From NCBI GenBank assembly GCA_024743215.1, contig JANSWZ010000001.1, positions 62,001 through 126,000 on the forward strand: a DNA stretch of 64,000 nt, given 5' to 3'. The notes beneath the pieces are model-generated. The model was not told where the DNA came from and ran no database searches. It worked only from the letters and a program-made list of their open reading frames with translations. Origin of the DNA: Alphaproteobacteria bacterium. Its GTDB lineage: Bacteria > Pseudomonadota > Alphaproteobacteria > Rhizobiales > GCA-2746425. Shown here one piece after another: positions 27,340 to 35,728 of the stretch. Made by a program: the position numbers and the translations under genes. The first letter of the stretch is position 1, and each line of letters starts with the position of its first letter.

Positions 27340-28026
27340 ATGATAGCAAAGGATTTGATGTCCACGGATATCGTTACGGTTGGGCCGGGTCACAGCATCT
27401 TGCATGCCGCGCAAATCATGCTCAGCAACAAAGTGAGCGGAGTGCCGGTCATTGACGATACTGGCAAATTGATTGGTCTGTTGACCGAAGGTGATCTGAT
27501 GCGCCGCACCGAGCTTGGGGGCGGGGCTCTTCGCGGCAGCTTTGCGACAGAAACCAGAAATGGCGACAGGGCTGCGGACTACATTCGAAGCCGCAGTTGG
27601 CGGGTCAGTGACGTCATGTCACGCGATGTTATCAGTGTGCCAGCAGAGTGTTCGCTCGCTTGCATTGCCGAGTTGATGGAACGCCACCATTGCAAACGCG
27701 TCCCTGTTGTCCGCGATAGCACCATGATTGGTATCGTAAGTCGTGCCGACTTGCTCCGGGCGATTGTTTCAGCGCCACCGGAGCATATAATTCTGGGTGA
27801 CAATGCGTTGCGAATCGCCACCATGGCGCGACTTGTCACAGATGCTGGGCTGGAGGAATTCCATTTGCGAGTCATGATTGAAGATGGCCATGTGACTCTC
27901 GCTGGAACGGTGGAAACCGTGTTCCAACGTGACGCTGCACGTGTTGCTGCGGAAAGCGTAAGCGGATGCAAATCAGTAACAAATGACATCACGATCTCTG
28001 GCGCAGAAAGTAGAAATGGCAACTGA
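27340..28026 (+). CDS. CBS-pair and BON domain protein
   Basis: This protein of about 228 residues has two CBS motifs (IAKDLMSTDIVTVGPG...IGLLTEGDLMRR and VSDVMSRDVISVPAE...IGIVSRADLLRAI) followed by a C-terminal BON domain (about 165-225, HVTLAGTVETVFQRDAA). CBS pairs bind adenosine nucleotides and BON domains bind membranes or lipids; the target is unknown. Starts at 27304, 27316, 27319 and 27340 are all possible. The last is chosen because AGGAG at about 27324 precedes it, but the choice is weak. It is followed after three bases by pfkB and preceded by an FNR/FixK box, so it is probably an oxygen- or energy-state protein. Confidence 0.85.
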   Translation: MIAKDLMSTDIVTVGPGHSILHAAQIMLSNKVSGVPVIDDTGKLIGLLTEGDLMRRTELGGGALRGSFATETRNGDRAADYIRSRSWRVSDVMSRDVISVPAECSLACIAELMERHHCKRVPVVRDSTMIGIVSRADLLRAIVSAPPEHIILGDNALRIATMARLVTDAGLEEFHLRVMIEDGHVTLAGTVETVFQRDAARVAAESVSGCKSVTNDITISGAESRNGN

Positions 28027-28029
28027 TTT

Positions 28030-28950
28030 ATGAGCGGTATTCTATGTATTGGTCTCAATCCATCGGTTGATATCTCGTGCACCGCACAGACTGTTGGGCC
28101 CATTCATAAAGTGCGCACCAGACATGAAAAATATGATCCCGGTGGTGGCGCGGTTAATGTTGCGCGGGTCATTCACGTTTTGGGTGGAGAGCCGATCCTC
28201 GTCTATCTGAGCGGTGGCAAGACCGGATCCATGTTTGAAACCCTGTTGGCGGATTACGGGTTCTCCCAACACTGTTTTAAGATGCGCGGTTCTGTGCGTG
28301 TTGCCTATATGGTGCGTGAAGAAAGCACAGGCCTTGAATACCGGTTTGTTCCCGAAGGTCCTGAAATAGGGCCCGATGAGCTTGAACCCTTGATGAAATT
28401 TGTCGAAAATTTTGATGGAGACCATTTTGTCGCCAGCGGCAGTCTGCCGTGCGGTGTGCCATCTGACAGTTACGCACGTATTGCGGACCTGACCCAAAAG
28501 AAAGGCGCAAGGTTTATCCTCGATACATCGGGTGAAGCCCTCCATGAAGCCTTTGAACATGGCGGCATTTACCTTGCCAAACCAAGCAAGCACGAATTGG
28601 AACTCTACGCAGGTCATAAGCTGGATGAAGCCGGTCTGCACGATGTTGCCGCGGCTTTGATTGCCAAGGGCGTGGTTGAGAACCTTGTTGTGAGCCTGGG
28701 TCCCGACGGTGCGCTTCTGGCGCATGCCGGTGGTGTGGTTCAATTGCCTTCACCTGCAGTCAAACCGTGCTCAGCCGTTGGTGCTGGCGACAGCTTTGTC
28801 GGGGCCATGACCTGGGGCCTGTCTCAGGGCAGGCCAGTGGCTGAGGCATTCCGGTTTGGCCTGGCTGCCGGAGCCGCAGCCGTCATGACGCCCGGCACGG
28901 ATCTGTGCCGTCACGATGATGTGCACATGCTTTTTGGTAGGCTCGAATAG
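28030..28950 (+). CDS. PfkB-family hexose-phosphate kinase (6-phosphofructokinase II-like)
   Basis: This 306-residue ribokinase-superfamily kinase has GGGAVNVARVIHVLGG near the N-terminus and GAGDSFVGAM with catalytic base D254. The closest pattern is PfkB/1-phosphofructokinase. The likely reaction is ATP-dependent phosphorylation of fructose-6-phosphate; tagatose-6-phosphate or fructose-1-phosphate are alternatives. It lies directly after the CBS-BON gene under an FNR/FixK box, which suggests raised glycolytic flux under low oxygen. Confidence 0.85.
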   Translation: MSGILCIGLNPSVDISCTAQTVGPIHKVRTRHEKYDPGGGAVNVARVIHVLGGEPILVYLSGGKTGSMFETLLADYGFSQHCFKMRGSVRVAYMVREESTGLEYRFVPEGPEIGPDELEPLMKFVENFDGDHFVASGSLPCGVPSDSYARIADLTQKKGARFILDTSGEALHEAFEHGGIYLAKPSKHELELYAGHKLDEAGLHDVAAALIAKGVVENLVVSLGPDGALLAHAGGVVQLPSPAVKPCSAVGAGDSFVGAMTWGLSQGRPVAEAFRFGLAAGAAAVMTPGTDLCRHDDVHMLFGRLE

Positions 28951-29055
28951 GCGAGAGCGTTGATTATTGCAGTGTGGTTTCAGCAAAGCTGATCACATTG
29001 AATTGCCTGGATTGGCTGGTCTTTACAAAATTAAATTGAATTCAGGCTGCTCATT

Positions 29056-29096
29056 TTGATCTCCGTCAATTAGAGTTAGTATGCTAACTGTATTAT
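29056..29096 (+). promoter_or_regulatory. FNR/FixK-dependent promoter of the ferredoxin operon
   Basis: TTGAT-CTCC-GTCAA (29056-29069) is an FNR/FixK-type box. A TATTAT at 29091-29096 would be the -10 of a start at about 29103, putting the box centre at about -41, the class II activator position. Between them lies a perfect inverted repeat AGTTAG-TATG-CTAACT (29074-29089), over the expected -29 to -14 region, which could bind a second regulator. The geometry is measured from the sequence; use by FNR or FixK is inference. Confidence 0.72.
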
Positions 29097-29185
29097 TCCC
29101 TAAATTTTGAACGCATGCCAATTTCATCGAGCAGGATAGATGTTCCCCTCGACCTTGGCGCCACTTGCGTAAGGGAAGGTGTTCC

Positions 29186-29401
29186 ATGACCATTAAAAGC
29201 ATACAGGGATGCATTGGCTGTGAAGAATGTGTTCGTTCTTGTCCGTGCGATGTCATTCGCATGAATGAGCAGACCGGAAAGGCCTTCATCGCCTATCCGG
29301 CAGATTGTCAGATTTGTCATTTGTGCCGGATGTATTGCCCCGTTGATGCGATCGAAATGTCACCGGAAAAATCGATACCAGTCGTGGTCTCATGGGGGTA
29401 A
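29186..29401 (+). CDS. 2[4Fe-4S] ferredoxin, AprB-like
   Basis: This 71-residue ferredoxin has two complete CxxCxxCxxxCP motifs (C9, C12, C15, C19 and C41, C44, C47, C51), so two [4Fe-4S] clusters are expected; an extra Cys follows at 21. It resembles the N-terminal ferredoxin part of adenylylsulfate reductase beta subunit (AprB) but lacks its tail. It has no signal peptide. It overlaps the next gene by 10 bases and is first in an operon with a haem-b membrane protein and a Tat-exported flavoprotein. Probable role: electron carrier for that complex. Confidence 0.88.
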   Translation: MTIKSIQGCIGCEECVRSCPCDVIRMNEQTGKAFIAYPADCQICHLCRMYCPVDAIEMSPEKSIPVVVSWG

Positions 29402-30057
29402 TTGTGAGCCGGGACCTAAAAACAATCAATGTAATCCTCGGAGTCCTGATTTTCATTGGTTTGCCGATGCTCTTATATATTTTGGGAGACGCTCCACGAC
29501 GGTCCTTGCTGAAGGAAGCCATTTCCCTAATCACTCTGCTGGCCTTCTCATTGATGCTCGGTCAGTTCTTTCTTGCGCGTAGCAACGAGGCCGTTATCAA
29601 TCTGTTTGATCGCAAGCACATCCAGAACGTGCACAAGGCGATTGCCTATCCGGCCCTGATCATTTTCCTGGTTCATCCGTTTCTGATAGTTTTTCCGCGC
29701 TATTTCGAGGCTGGCGTTGATCCTGTTGATGCGTTGTTGATGATGCTGACATCGTTTGACAATCGCGGAATCTTACTGGGGATGGTTGCATGGGCGCTTC
29801 TTGTGATCATCGCCCTGACGGCAATATTCCGGATGCGTCTGATCAAGCGGTACAGGATCAAATACCGGGACTGGCGAAAATTTCACGGCTACATGACCGT
29901 TGCTTTTGTCGTGCTGGCAATCTGGCACGCAATTGAATTGGGACGACACACGGACAGGATTATGGCGGCATTTTTCATTGCTCTGGCGATTGCTGGAATC
30001 ACTCTCTTGTTCAGATTGTATTTTGGCGCCGCGAGCAAAACCGTGGAGATACGTTAG
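29392..30057 (+). CDS. Ferric-reductase-like haem-b membrane protein
   Basis: This 221-residue integral membrane protein has about six hydrophobic helices. Two helices carry His pairs spaced 14 apart (HKAIAYPALIIFLVH and HGYMTVAFVVLAIWH), the bis-haem pattern of the ferric reductase/cytochrome b superfamily, so it should pass electrons across the inner membrane. It lacks the FAD/NAD domains of true ferric reductases. Lying between a ferredoxin gene and a periplasmic flavoprotein gene, it probably links cytosolic or quinone electrons to the flavoprotein. It ends immediately before the flavoprotein ATG. Confidence 0.82.
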   Translation: MGVIVSRDLKTINVILGVLIFIGLPMLLYILGDAPRRSLLKEAISLITLLAFSLMLGQFFLARSNEAVINLFDRKHIQNVHKAIAYPALIIFLVHPFLIVFPRYFEAGVDPVDALLMMLTSFDNRGILLGMVAWALLVIIALTAIFRMRLIKRYRIKYRDWRKFHGYMTVAFVVLAIWHAIELGRHTDRIMAAFFIALAIAGITLLFRLYFGAASKTVEIR

Positions 30058-31839
30058 ATGACGAATTTAGACAAAACCCAAATTGTAAACGAACCCGCAC
30101 AGGCAGGGCCTTCGCGCCGTGAATTTTTGGCATTGGGCGGCGGCATCGTGGGCGCAGGGGCGATGGGTTTCAACGCCGGTTGGGCACAGAATGACACCAT
30201 GATTGATGTGGCGTCTGTATCAAACACGAGTCATGAAACGGACGTGCTTGTCATTGGTGGTGGGATGGCTGGTCTTTTTGCCGCTGTCAAAGCGCATGAT
30301 GCCGGTGCTTCTGTGCTGATGGTGGCCAAAGGGCGGCTTGGATCATCTGGCCTGACCCCATTTGCCAAGGGCTTCTTTGCCTATGACCCGGCGGTTGAAG
30401 ATATGTCGCTGGATGAGTTTACCGATGCGGTTTCACACTCGGCGCTGGGAACCAATAATCCCGTATATACACGCCAGACAGCAGAGCATTCGTTGGCCTG
30501 CGCCAAGAACCTGGAAGAATGGGGTTTCTTTGAGAGCAACCTTTACAACGCGTCCTTTTCCAAACCGATAAGTGCGCGCAATATTCCAGTGGTTGAAAGG
30601 GTCATGATGACTCATCTGCTTAAAGATGGTGAGCGGATTGCTGGCGCTGCAGGTTTTCGTCTTGATGCTGAAGAGATCGTTACATTTACAGCCAAGAGCG
30701 TGATTTTGTGTACCGGCGCAGGTGGGTTCAAGCCAAACGGATTTCCAGTCTGTGACCTGACACATGACGGAACAATCATGGCTTACAATATCGGAGCAAA
30801 GGTGACTGGCAAGGAATGGAACGATGGACACCCTGCCAGAACGGTAAACGCCGCCGCGACCTATGATGGTTGGGGCGACATGTTCGATCAGGTGCCGAAC
30901 ACCCTGGGCATTGGTGTACGTCATGATCTGGGCGTTGAACTGAATTATGCCGCTTATGTAAACGGAAACCCAATTCAGGGAGGGCCTGGTTCACCAGTGC
31001 AATCAACGGCCGAAGGCGGGCCTTACCGTCCAACGGAGTTTTCCGTCGAAGCCAATCGTGGCGGTGGTGCAGAGGAATCTGGCGATAGAAGATCCTCCCC
31101 AAATGCAGACAACAATGGTCCATCAGATGGTCCGCCTCCCGGTATGAGCAGCAGCCCTGTCGGGGGGGCGTCAGCAGGCATGGCTATTCACAAATCAGAG
31201 GGCCTGGTGCCAATCAATGAGCGCTGTGCGTCGAATGTACCGGGGCTTTTTGCGGCCGGTGACGCACTTGGGTCTCACATGTGTGGCGGGATTTATACCC
31301 AAATCGGCTCATCGCTTGCCGGGTCGGCGGTTCAGGGCGCGATTGCCGGGGAGGCGAGCGCTGAATATGCCAGTTCGGTTGAAGTTCCAGCGGTCTCTTC
31401 AGAAACGCTGGCCAATGTTGAAGATGAGATTCTGGCGCCATTTAAACGAGAGGCGGGCTACGGCCCGGCATGGGTGACGCAAACCCTACAGGGAATCATG
31501 ATCCCGAATTTTGTGCTTTACATCAAGAAAGAGAGCCTGTTGCGTGCAGCGCTTTCATACATTGAGGAACTTCGTGATCATCATATGCCTATGTTGCGCG
31601 CAAGCGACATGCATGAACTGCGATTGGCACATGAGACTGCCAACATGATTATTAGTGCTGAAATGAAACTTCGTGCTTCGCTCATGCGAACGGAAAGCCG
31701 TTGCAGCCATTTTCGGTTGGACTATCCCGAAGTAGATGATGAAAACTGGCGGTGCTGGATCAACATTTACAGGGATGAAAAGGGCAGCATGCGGCTAGAG
31801 AAACAGGCGTTCGACGCTTGGCCTGCTCAAGCGCAGTGA
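30058..31839 (+). CDS. Tat-exported FAD flavoprotein, fumarate reductase/AprA-like
   Basis: The 593-residue protein has a twin-arginine signal (SRREFLAL, R20/R21) with a probable cut after GWA (43), so it should act folded in the periplasm. The dinucleotide fold is DVLVIGGGMAGLFAA (about 62-76) and the second FAD segment NVPGLFAAGDALG (about 393-405). The overall pattern is the fumarate reductase/succinate dehydrogenase flavoprotein superfamily, nearest the AprA branch. A Gly/Ser/Pro/Asn-rich low-complexity stretch (about 334-374) sits where part of the capping region is expected. The substrate is unknown. With ferredoxin and haem-b partners and an FNR-type promoter it may be an anaerobic reductase. 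Confidence 0.83.
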   Translation: MTNLDKTQIVNEPAQAGPSRREFLALGGGIVGAGAMGFNAGWAQNDTMIDVASVSNTSHETDVLVIGGGMAGLFAAVKAHDAGASVLMVAKGRLGSSGLTPFAKGFFAYDPAVEDMSLDEFTDAVSHSALGTNNPVYTRQTAEHSLACAKNLEEWGFFESNLYNASFSKPISARNIPVVERVMMTHLLKDGERIAGAAGFRLDAEEIVTFTAKSVILCTGAGGFKPNGFPVCDLTHDGTIMAYNIGAKVTGKEWNDGHPARTVNAAATYDGWGDMFDQVPNTLGIGVRHDLGVELNYAAYVNGNPIQGGPGSPVQSTAEGGPYRPTEFSVEANRGGGAEESGDRRSSPNADNNGPSDGPPPGMSSSPVGGASAGMAIHKSEGLVPINERCASNVPGLFAAGDALGSHMCGGIYTQIGSSLAGSAVQGAIAGEASAEYASSVEVPAVSSETLANVEDEILAPFKREAGYGPAWVTQTLQGIMIPNFVLYIKKESLLRAALSYIEELRDHHMPMLRASDMHELRLAHETANMIISAEMKLRASLMRTESRCSHFRLDYPEVDDENWRCWINIYRDEKGSMRLEKQAFDAWPAQAQ

Positions 31840-32312
31840 TCAGTTTTGGCGTTATGAGGTGCGCAGGCATTTGAAGTGTTCTTAAATGCGCTGAGAATCA
31901 AATTTCAACTGGTTATTACAGGTCAAACTGCCTTTGCCGTTTCGCTTTCCGTGCGCGTTGTGTTTGCAGAAAGATGAGATCCATCTGTCCGCCGGGCTTA
32001 TCGAGCCTGGTCAGGCTCCGCATGACATTCAACCAACTCACCAGCTTCCGAGCCACTGAATGATCAAGGCATATGGGGACCGGTTTGGTTCGAAGGAGAT
32101 CGGGCAAATCTGCGCCGTCACCTCTGTCAGGATAGCCTCGTCAAACAATCAAATTTATGCGAATGTCCATTTCGTTGATGGTAACTACCAAATTTGTACT
32201 TTGAGACTGCCTAACACGCTGTCGATGCAATAAATCGTCCCGGCGTTCCTGATAAGGTCGTTTGAGATTGGGTGAGAGAGCACAAAGCTGGATGAAAAAG
32301 ACTGGAGTGGAC
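31840..32312. other. 473-base intergenic region with no supported gene
   Basis: No gene with a ribosome binding site or recognisable product is visible. A minus-strand frame (about 32140 to 31916) encodes about 70 residues (containing PVPICLDHSVARKLVSWLN) but has no family I recognise and no credible start. It may be a gene remnant or chance. No tRNA, clear terminator or FNR box was seen. Confidence 0.5.
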
Positions 32313-33452
32313 ATGAGTGATTTTCCCCAAAATGGCACGTTTCTGGGACGCGTGTGGGATGCCGATGCGAGGGGTCCCAGTGTTGTCACTCTGCGGGACA
32401 ATCATCTGGTTGACATAACGTCGGCCGATGCGCCTTTGGTGCGCGACATTTGCGAAATGGAAGACCCGCTGGGCTATGTGCGCAGCGCGCCTGGCACCAC
32501 TCTTGGTTCACTGGAAGACTTTTTGGGGCGATCGCCGGGTGATCTATCACAATCCCATCTGCTGGCTCCATGCGATTTGCAGGCAGTCAAAGCCTGCGGG
32601 GTCACCTTTGCCAATTCCATGGTTGAGCGGGTGATTGAAGAGCAGGCGGCAGGCGATCCTTCAAAGGCGTTGGCCATCCGCGAGCGTGTTGTCAGTCTCA
32701 TCGGCACCAGCCTGAACAATGTGGAAGCGGGCTCGGAACAAGCTCAGAAAATCAAGGAAGCCTTCATCCAAGAAGGGATTTGGAGCCAATATCTGGAAGT
32801 GGGTATTGGACCTGATGCCGAAGTTTTCTCGAAAGCACAGGTGCTTTCATCCGTCGGATATGGCGCTGAAGTCGGCCTTCATCCTATATCCAAATGGAAC
32901 AATCCCGAGCCGGAAGCTGTCCTCGTGGTTTCTTCTGCGGCGCGTATCGTGGGTGCGACATTGGGCAATGACGTTAATCTGCGCGATGTTGAAGGGCGTT
33001 CCGCCCTGTTGCTTTCCAAAGCCAAGGACAACAACGCCTCGTGCGCCATTGGGCCATTTATCCGTTTGTTCGACGAAGAATATAATCTGGATGATGTCCG
33101 CCAGATGGATCTCCAGATGACGGTAAGCGGTGAGGATGGCTTTGAACTTGAGGGGCTTTCGTCCATGAGCCAGATCAGCCGCGATCCGCAGGAGCTTGTG
33201 ACGCAGACCATTGGTCGACATCACCAATATCCGGACGGGTTGGTTCTGTTTCTCGGCACACTCTTTGCGCCGACAAAAGATCGCGATGTGCCCGGCGAAG
33301 GGTTTACTCATAAACTCAATGATGTGGTCTCTATCAGCAATGCTGATTTGGGGACCCTTCGTAACACTGTGAATCTTTCAACCAAGTGCGCTGAATGGAC
33401 ATTTGGTGTTCGCGCCCTCATGCAAAACCTGTCCGAACGCAAATTGATATAG
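32313..33452 (+). CDS. Fumarylacetoacetate hydrolase (FAH) family protein
   Basis: This protein of about 379 residues has the FAH-fold core in its C-terminal two thirds: EVGLHPISKWNNPEPEAVLVV, ATLGNDVNLRDVEGRSALLLSKAKDNNASCAIGPF and metal ligands in that region. Long FAH-family members of this type act on 2-oxo sugar acids or diketo acids, for example 2-keto-3-deoxy-sugar acid dehydratases or hydrolases in sugar catabolism. The exact reaction is not clear. The ATG at 32313 follows GGAG by five bases and is preferred to 32262 or 32292. It stands alone, which gives little context. Confidence 0.8.
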   Translation: MSDFPQNGTFLGRVWDADARGPSVVTLRDNHLVDITSADAPLVRDICEMEDPLGYVRSAPGTTLGSLEDFLGRSPGDLSQSHLLAPCDLQAVKACGVTFANSMVERVIEEQAAGDPSKALAIRERVVSLIGTSLNNVEAGSEQAQKIKEAFIQEGIWSQYLEVGIGPDAEVFSKAQVLSSVGYGAEVGLHPISKWNNPEPEAVLVVSSAARIVGATLGNDVNLRDVEGRSALLLSKAKDNNASCAIGPFIRLFDEEYNLDDVRQMDLQMTVSGEDGFELEGLSSMSQISRDPQELVTQTIGRHHQYPDGLVLFLGTLFAPTKDRDVPGEGFTHKLNDVVSISNADLGTLRNTVNLSTKCAEWTFGVRALMQNLSERKLI

Positions 33453-33531
33453 GAAAGCAAGTGAGTTTACCCGGAGAAGGTCCAGCCATGTTCTTTTTCG
33501 ATTACCAGCTTGTTTATAACCGCGGTAACAA

Positions 33532-34080
33532 ATGACAGACCCAGAACATGTTCACAGCCTTAGCCAGGACGCGTTGGCCCTGCTAAACGACGCTTTGGCA
33601 GAAGCTCGGACTACAGCCCGGGCCTATGATACCAAAGCGCAGATTGTAGGGGTGGGTTATGCCTTCGCATTGGGGATCGTGGCGGGCACCACGAACTGGT
33701 TTCCCAAATCGACGGCAAATGAATTGATGCCTGTTTTGGTGTTTTGGGGCGTTATCATGACGCCGTTGATCCTTTTTGGCAGCGTCTTGTACCCCACCAG
33801 AAAGACTGCGCCCAAGCTTGAGTCAACGACGCTGCAGTCTGTCGAACACATTCTTTATGTCGACCCGGAAAAACACCATACATTGGAGTCGATCAAGGCT
33901 TCTGCTCAAAAATGCGAGCCCGTAGATGAGATTATCTACGAATTGCTGAAAACTTCCGGGCTTCGAGAATTGAAACGCAAACGATTTATTCGCGCGTTGC
34001 TAACAGCGGCATTTTCATTTTTCGCGTTGTTCGCGGTTCAAGTATTTGAAGCAGTTTCTCATCCTTCTATAGGAGTTTGA
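33532..34080 (+). CDS. Membrane protein resembling Pycsar effector (PycTM/DUF5706-like) domains
   Basis: This 182-residue protein has an N-terminal amphipathic helix, the segment AYDTKAQIVGVGYAFALGIV leading into TM1 (about 36-56), TM2 (about 66-86), a soluble central part, and a third hydrophobic helix (about 155-175) after YELLKTSGLRELKRKRFIRA. This layout (D-x-KAQ before TM1, and a K/R-rich helix before the last TM) is what I know from PycTM effectors of cyclic-pyrimidine (Pycsar) defence. No nucleotide cyclase or HD domain lies nearby, so a defence role is unproven. The 3' end overlaps the convergent dehydrogenase gene by 14 bases. Confidence 0.5.
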   Translation: MTDPEHVHSLSQDALALLNDALAEARTTARAYDTKAQIVGVGYAFALGIVAGTTNWFPKSTANELMPVLVFWGVIMTPLILFGSVLYPTRKTAPKLESTTLQSVEHILYVDPEKHHTLESIKASAQKCEPVDEIIYELLKTSGLRELKRKRFIRALLTAAFSFFALFAVQVFEAVSHPSIGV

Positions 34081-35728
34081 TACCGTGCTTTTTGGCCAAG
34101 GTTTTTCGGGCCCAAGTCAATTCGTCTTCGCAGCGTGCGTCGCTCCATTCCAAGGCATTTCCCGTGACCCTGCAGATGTGTTCAAAGATCTCTTCGGTTA
34201 ACTGGCCCGTAATTGTGAGTTGCGTTCTGCGAAGAAGTACGTCCTCCAGATGCTGGACCTTTTCGTTGCGTGCGATCCAGGCGATCTCGGCTTCACTGAA
34301 TGTCGTTGCGCCGATGAAGACAGGCGTTGTGCCTTCGTAAAGAATGATCTCGCGCGCAGTTGTTCCATATCGCTCCAGTAACTCGGCGACCCGTTCAGGG
34401 CGCGCACTCGACTGTTGCACCAGTTCTGCGACCCATGCCGCGCGGTCGTCAGCCGATTGAGGCATGTCGCGTCCTCCGCCGATAGGCAGTTCGTCTGTCT
34501 GTATCCGCCGAGCGTGTTCCAGATGACCAAGTATTGTATTTGCAACATCTGCTGCAAAGGCGCGGAAGGTTGTCCATTTTCCGCCCACAAGCGATAGGAT
34601 GGGGAAGGGTCTGCCCGCTCCAACGGGCTCCAGGGGGGCTGAATGATCCCGGCTGATAAGGCCGGGAGCAACACCCACGGAGTTCGGTAACGGGCGAATT
34701 CCGGCGTATGAATAGACAATCTGATCACGGTCAAATGCAAGGCCCGGCAGCAGTTCGCTCAGACTGTGTAAAAAATAGCTGGTCTCATCGTCGCTGCAGG
34801 CCGCATTATCGGGATCGTTGTCTGGAATGTCTGTCGAGCCGACCAGCGCTTTGCCCAGATAGGGAAATACAAGCAGGATACGCCCGTCATTGCTTTCGAA
34901 ATAGATCATGCGCCCCTGGAGCTGTTTCAACAGTTCGGGATGATCGAGAAGAATATGGGACCCTTTGGTGCCACCGATCAGCGAAGTGTCCATGCCCAAA
35001 CAGGCATTCACCCGGTCTATCCAGGGTCCTGCGGCATTCACCACAATTTTCGGGCGAACGGAGGTTCGCGTGCCTTCAGGGCCGGACAGGTGCACGACAC
35101 CGTCGATCTGGTTCTCAACACTGGTCCAGTTTAACGCGGCCGAGCTGTCATTGGCGCCCATACCGTCTTGAACAAGTTCAAGAACAAGCCGTTCGGGGGC
35201 TGAAACAGCGGCATCGTGATAGGTGCCTATGGCGACGATATCGGGGTTCAAGGCTGGGACTTCGGAAAGCGCACGTTTGCGGCTGAGCATCTTGTGCCGG
35301 GGCATCTGGCGTGCACGGGAACCATAAAAATCATAGAGCTTCAATCCGATTTTAATGAGAACAGCGCCCCGGCTGCGCGGCGCCGTTTTGGAACCGAAGA
35401 AGGTGCGGATGGCGGACCAGATGCCATTGGTCCAGGAATAGATCGGAATGATTGTCGGCAAGGGCGTAACCAGATGTGGCGCGTTGCGCAGCAGGAGGTT
35501 TCGTTCGTAAGTCGATTCTGCAACCAGCCTGAATTCTCCGGTTTCCAGATATTTGAGACCACCATGGATCAAACGTGATGGTGCTGCACTGGTGCCTGAT
35601 CCAAAGTCCCCCTTGTCGACGATCAGACAGCGCAACCCTTGCTCGCAGAGATCACGAAACAGACCCGCACCGTTGATCCCGGCGCCGATAATCAGAACGT
35701 CATAGTCATGTGGGGCATTATCCGTCAT
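34067..35728 (-). CDS. GlpD-like FAD-dependent polyol-phosphate dehydrogenase (second copy)
   Basis: This 553-residue flavoprotein of the glycerol-3-phosphate dehydrogenase family starts YDVLIIGAGINGAGLFRDL (FAD site) and shows SRLIHGGLKYLETGEFRLV and KGSHILLDH, with the DAO C-terminal domain (about 410-550). It is peripheral to the inner membrane and would reduce quinone. Its start overlaps the upstream kinase stop by 11 bases (ATGACGGATAA), with GGGGA before it. Because the operon also encodes the tetrulose-phosphate isomerases, its substrate is probably a phosphorylated polyol such as a tetritol phosphate. It is distinct from the EryB gene at 42.8 kb. Glycerol-3-phosphate remains possible. 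Confidence 0.83.
   Translation of the reverse strand: MTDNAPHDYDVLIIGAGINGAGLFRDLCEQGLRCLIVDKGDFGSGTSAAPSRLIHGGLKYLETGEFRLVAESTYERNLLLRNAPHLVTPLPTIIPIYSWTNGIWSAIRTFFGSKTAPRSRGAVLIKIGLKLYDFYGSRARQMPRHKMLSRKRALSEVPALNPDIVAIGTYHDAAVSAPERLVLELVQDGMGANDSSAALNWTSVENQIDGVVHLSGPEGTRTSVRPKIVVNAAGPWIDRVNACLGMDTSLIGGTKGSHILLDHPELLKQLQGRMIYFESNDGRILLVFPYLGKALVGSTDIPDNDPDNAACSDDETSYFLHSLSELLPGLAFDRDQIVYSYAGIRPLPNSVGVAPGLISRDHSAPLEPVGAGRPFPILSLVGGKWTTFRAFAADVANTILGHLEHARRIQTDELPIGGGRDMPQSADDRAAWVAELVQQSSARPERVAELLERYGTTAREIILYEGTTPVFIGATTFSEAEIAWIARNEKVQHLEDVLLRRTQLTITGQLTEEIFEHICRVTGNALEWSDARCEDELTWARKTLAKKHGIKLL

Noticed and set aside
31916-32140. Minus-strand frame of about 70 residues in the gap before the FAH gene
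   Set aside because: No credible start, no recognised family; kept only as a note in the intergenic entry.
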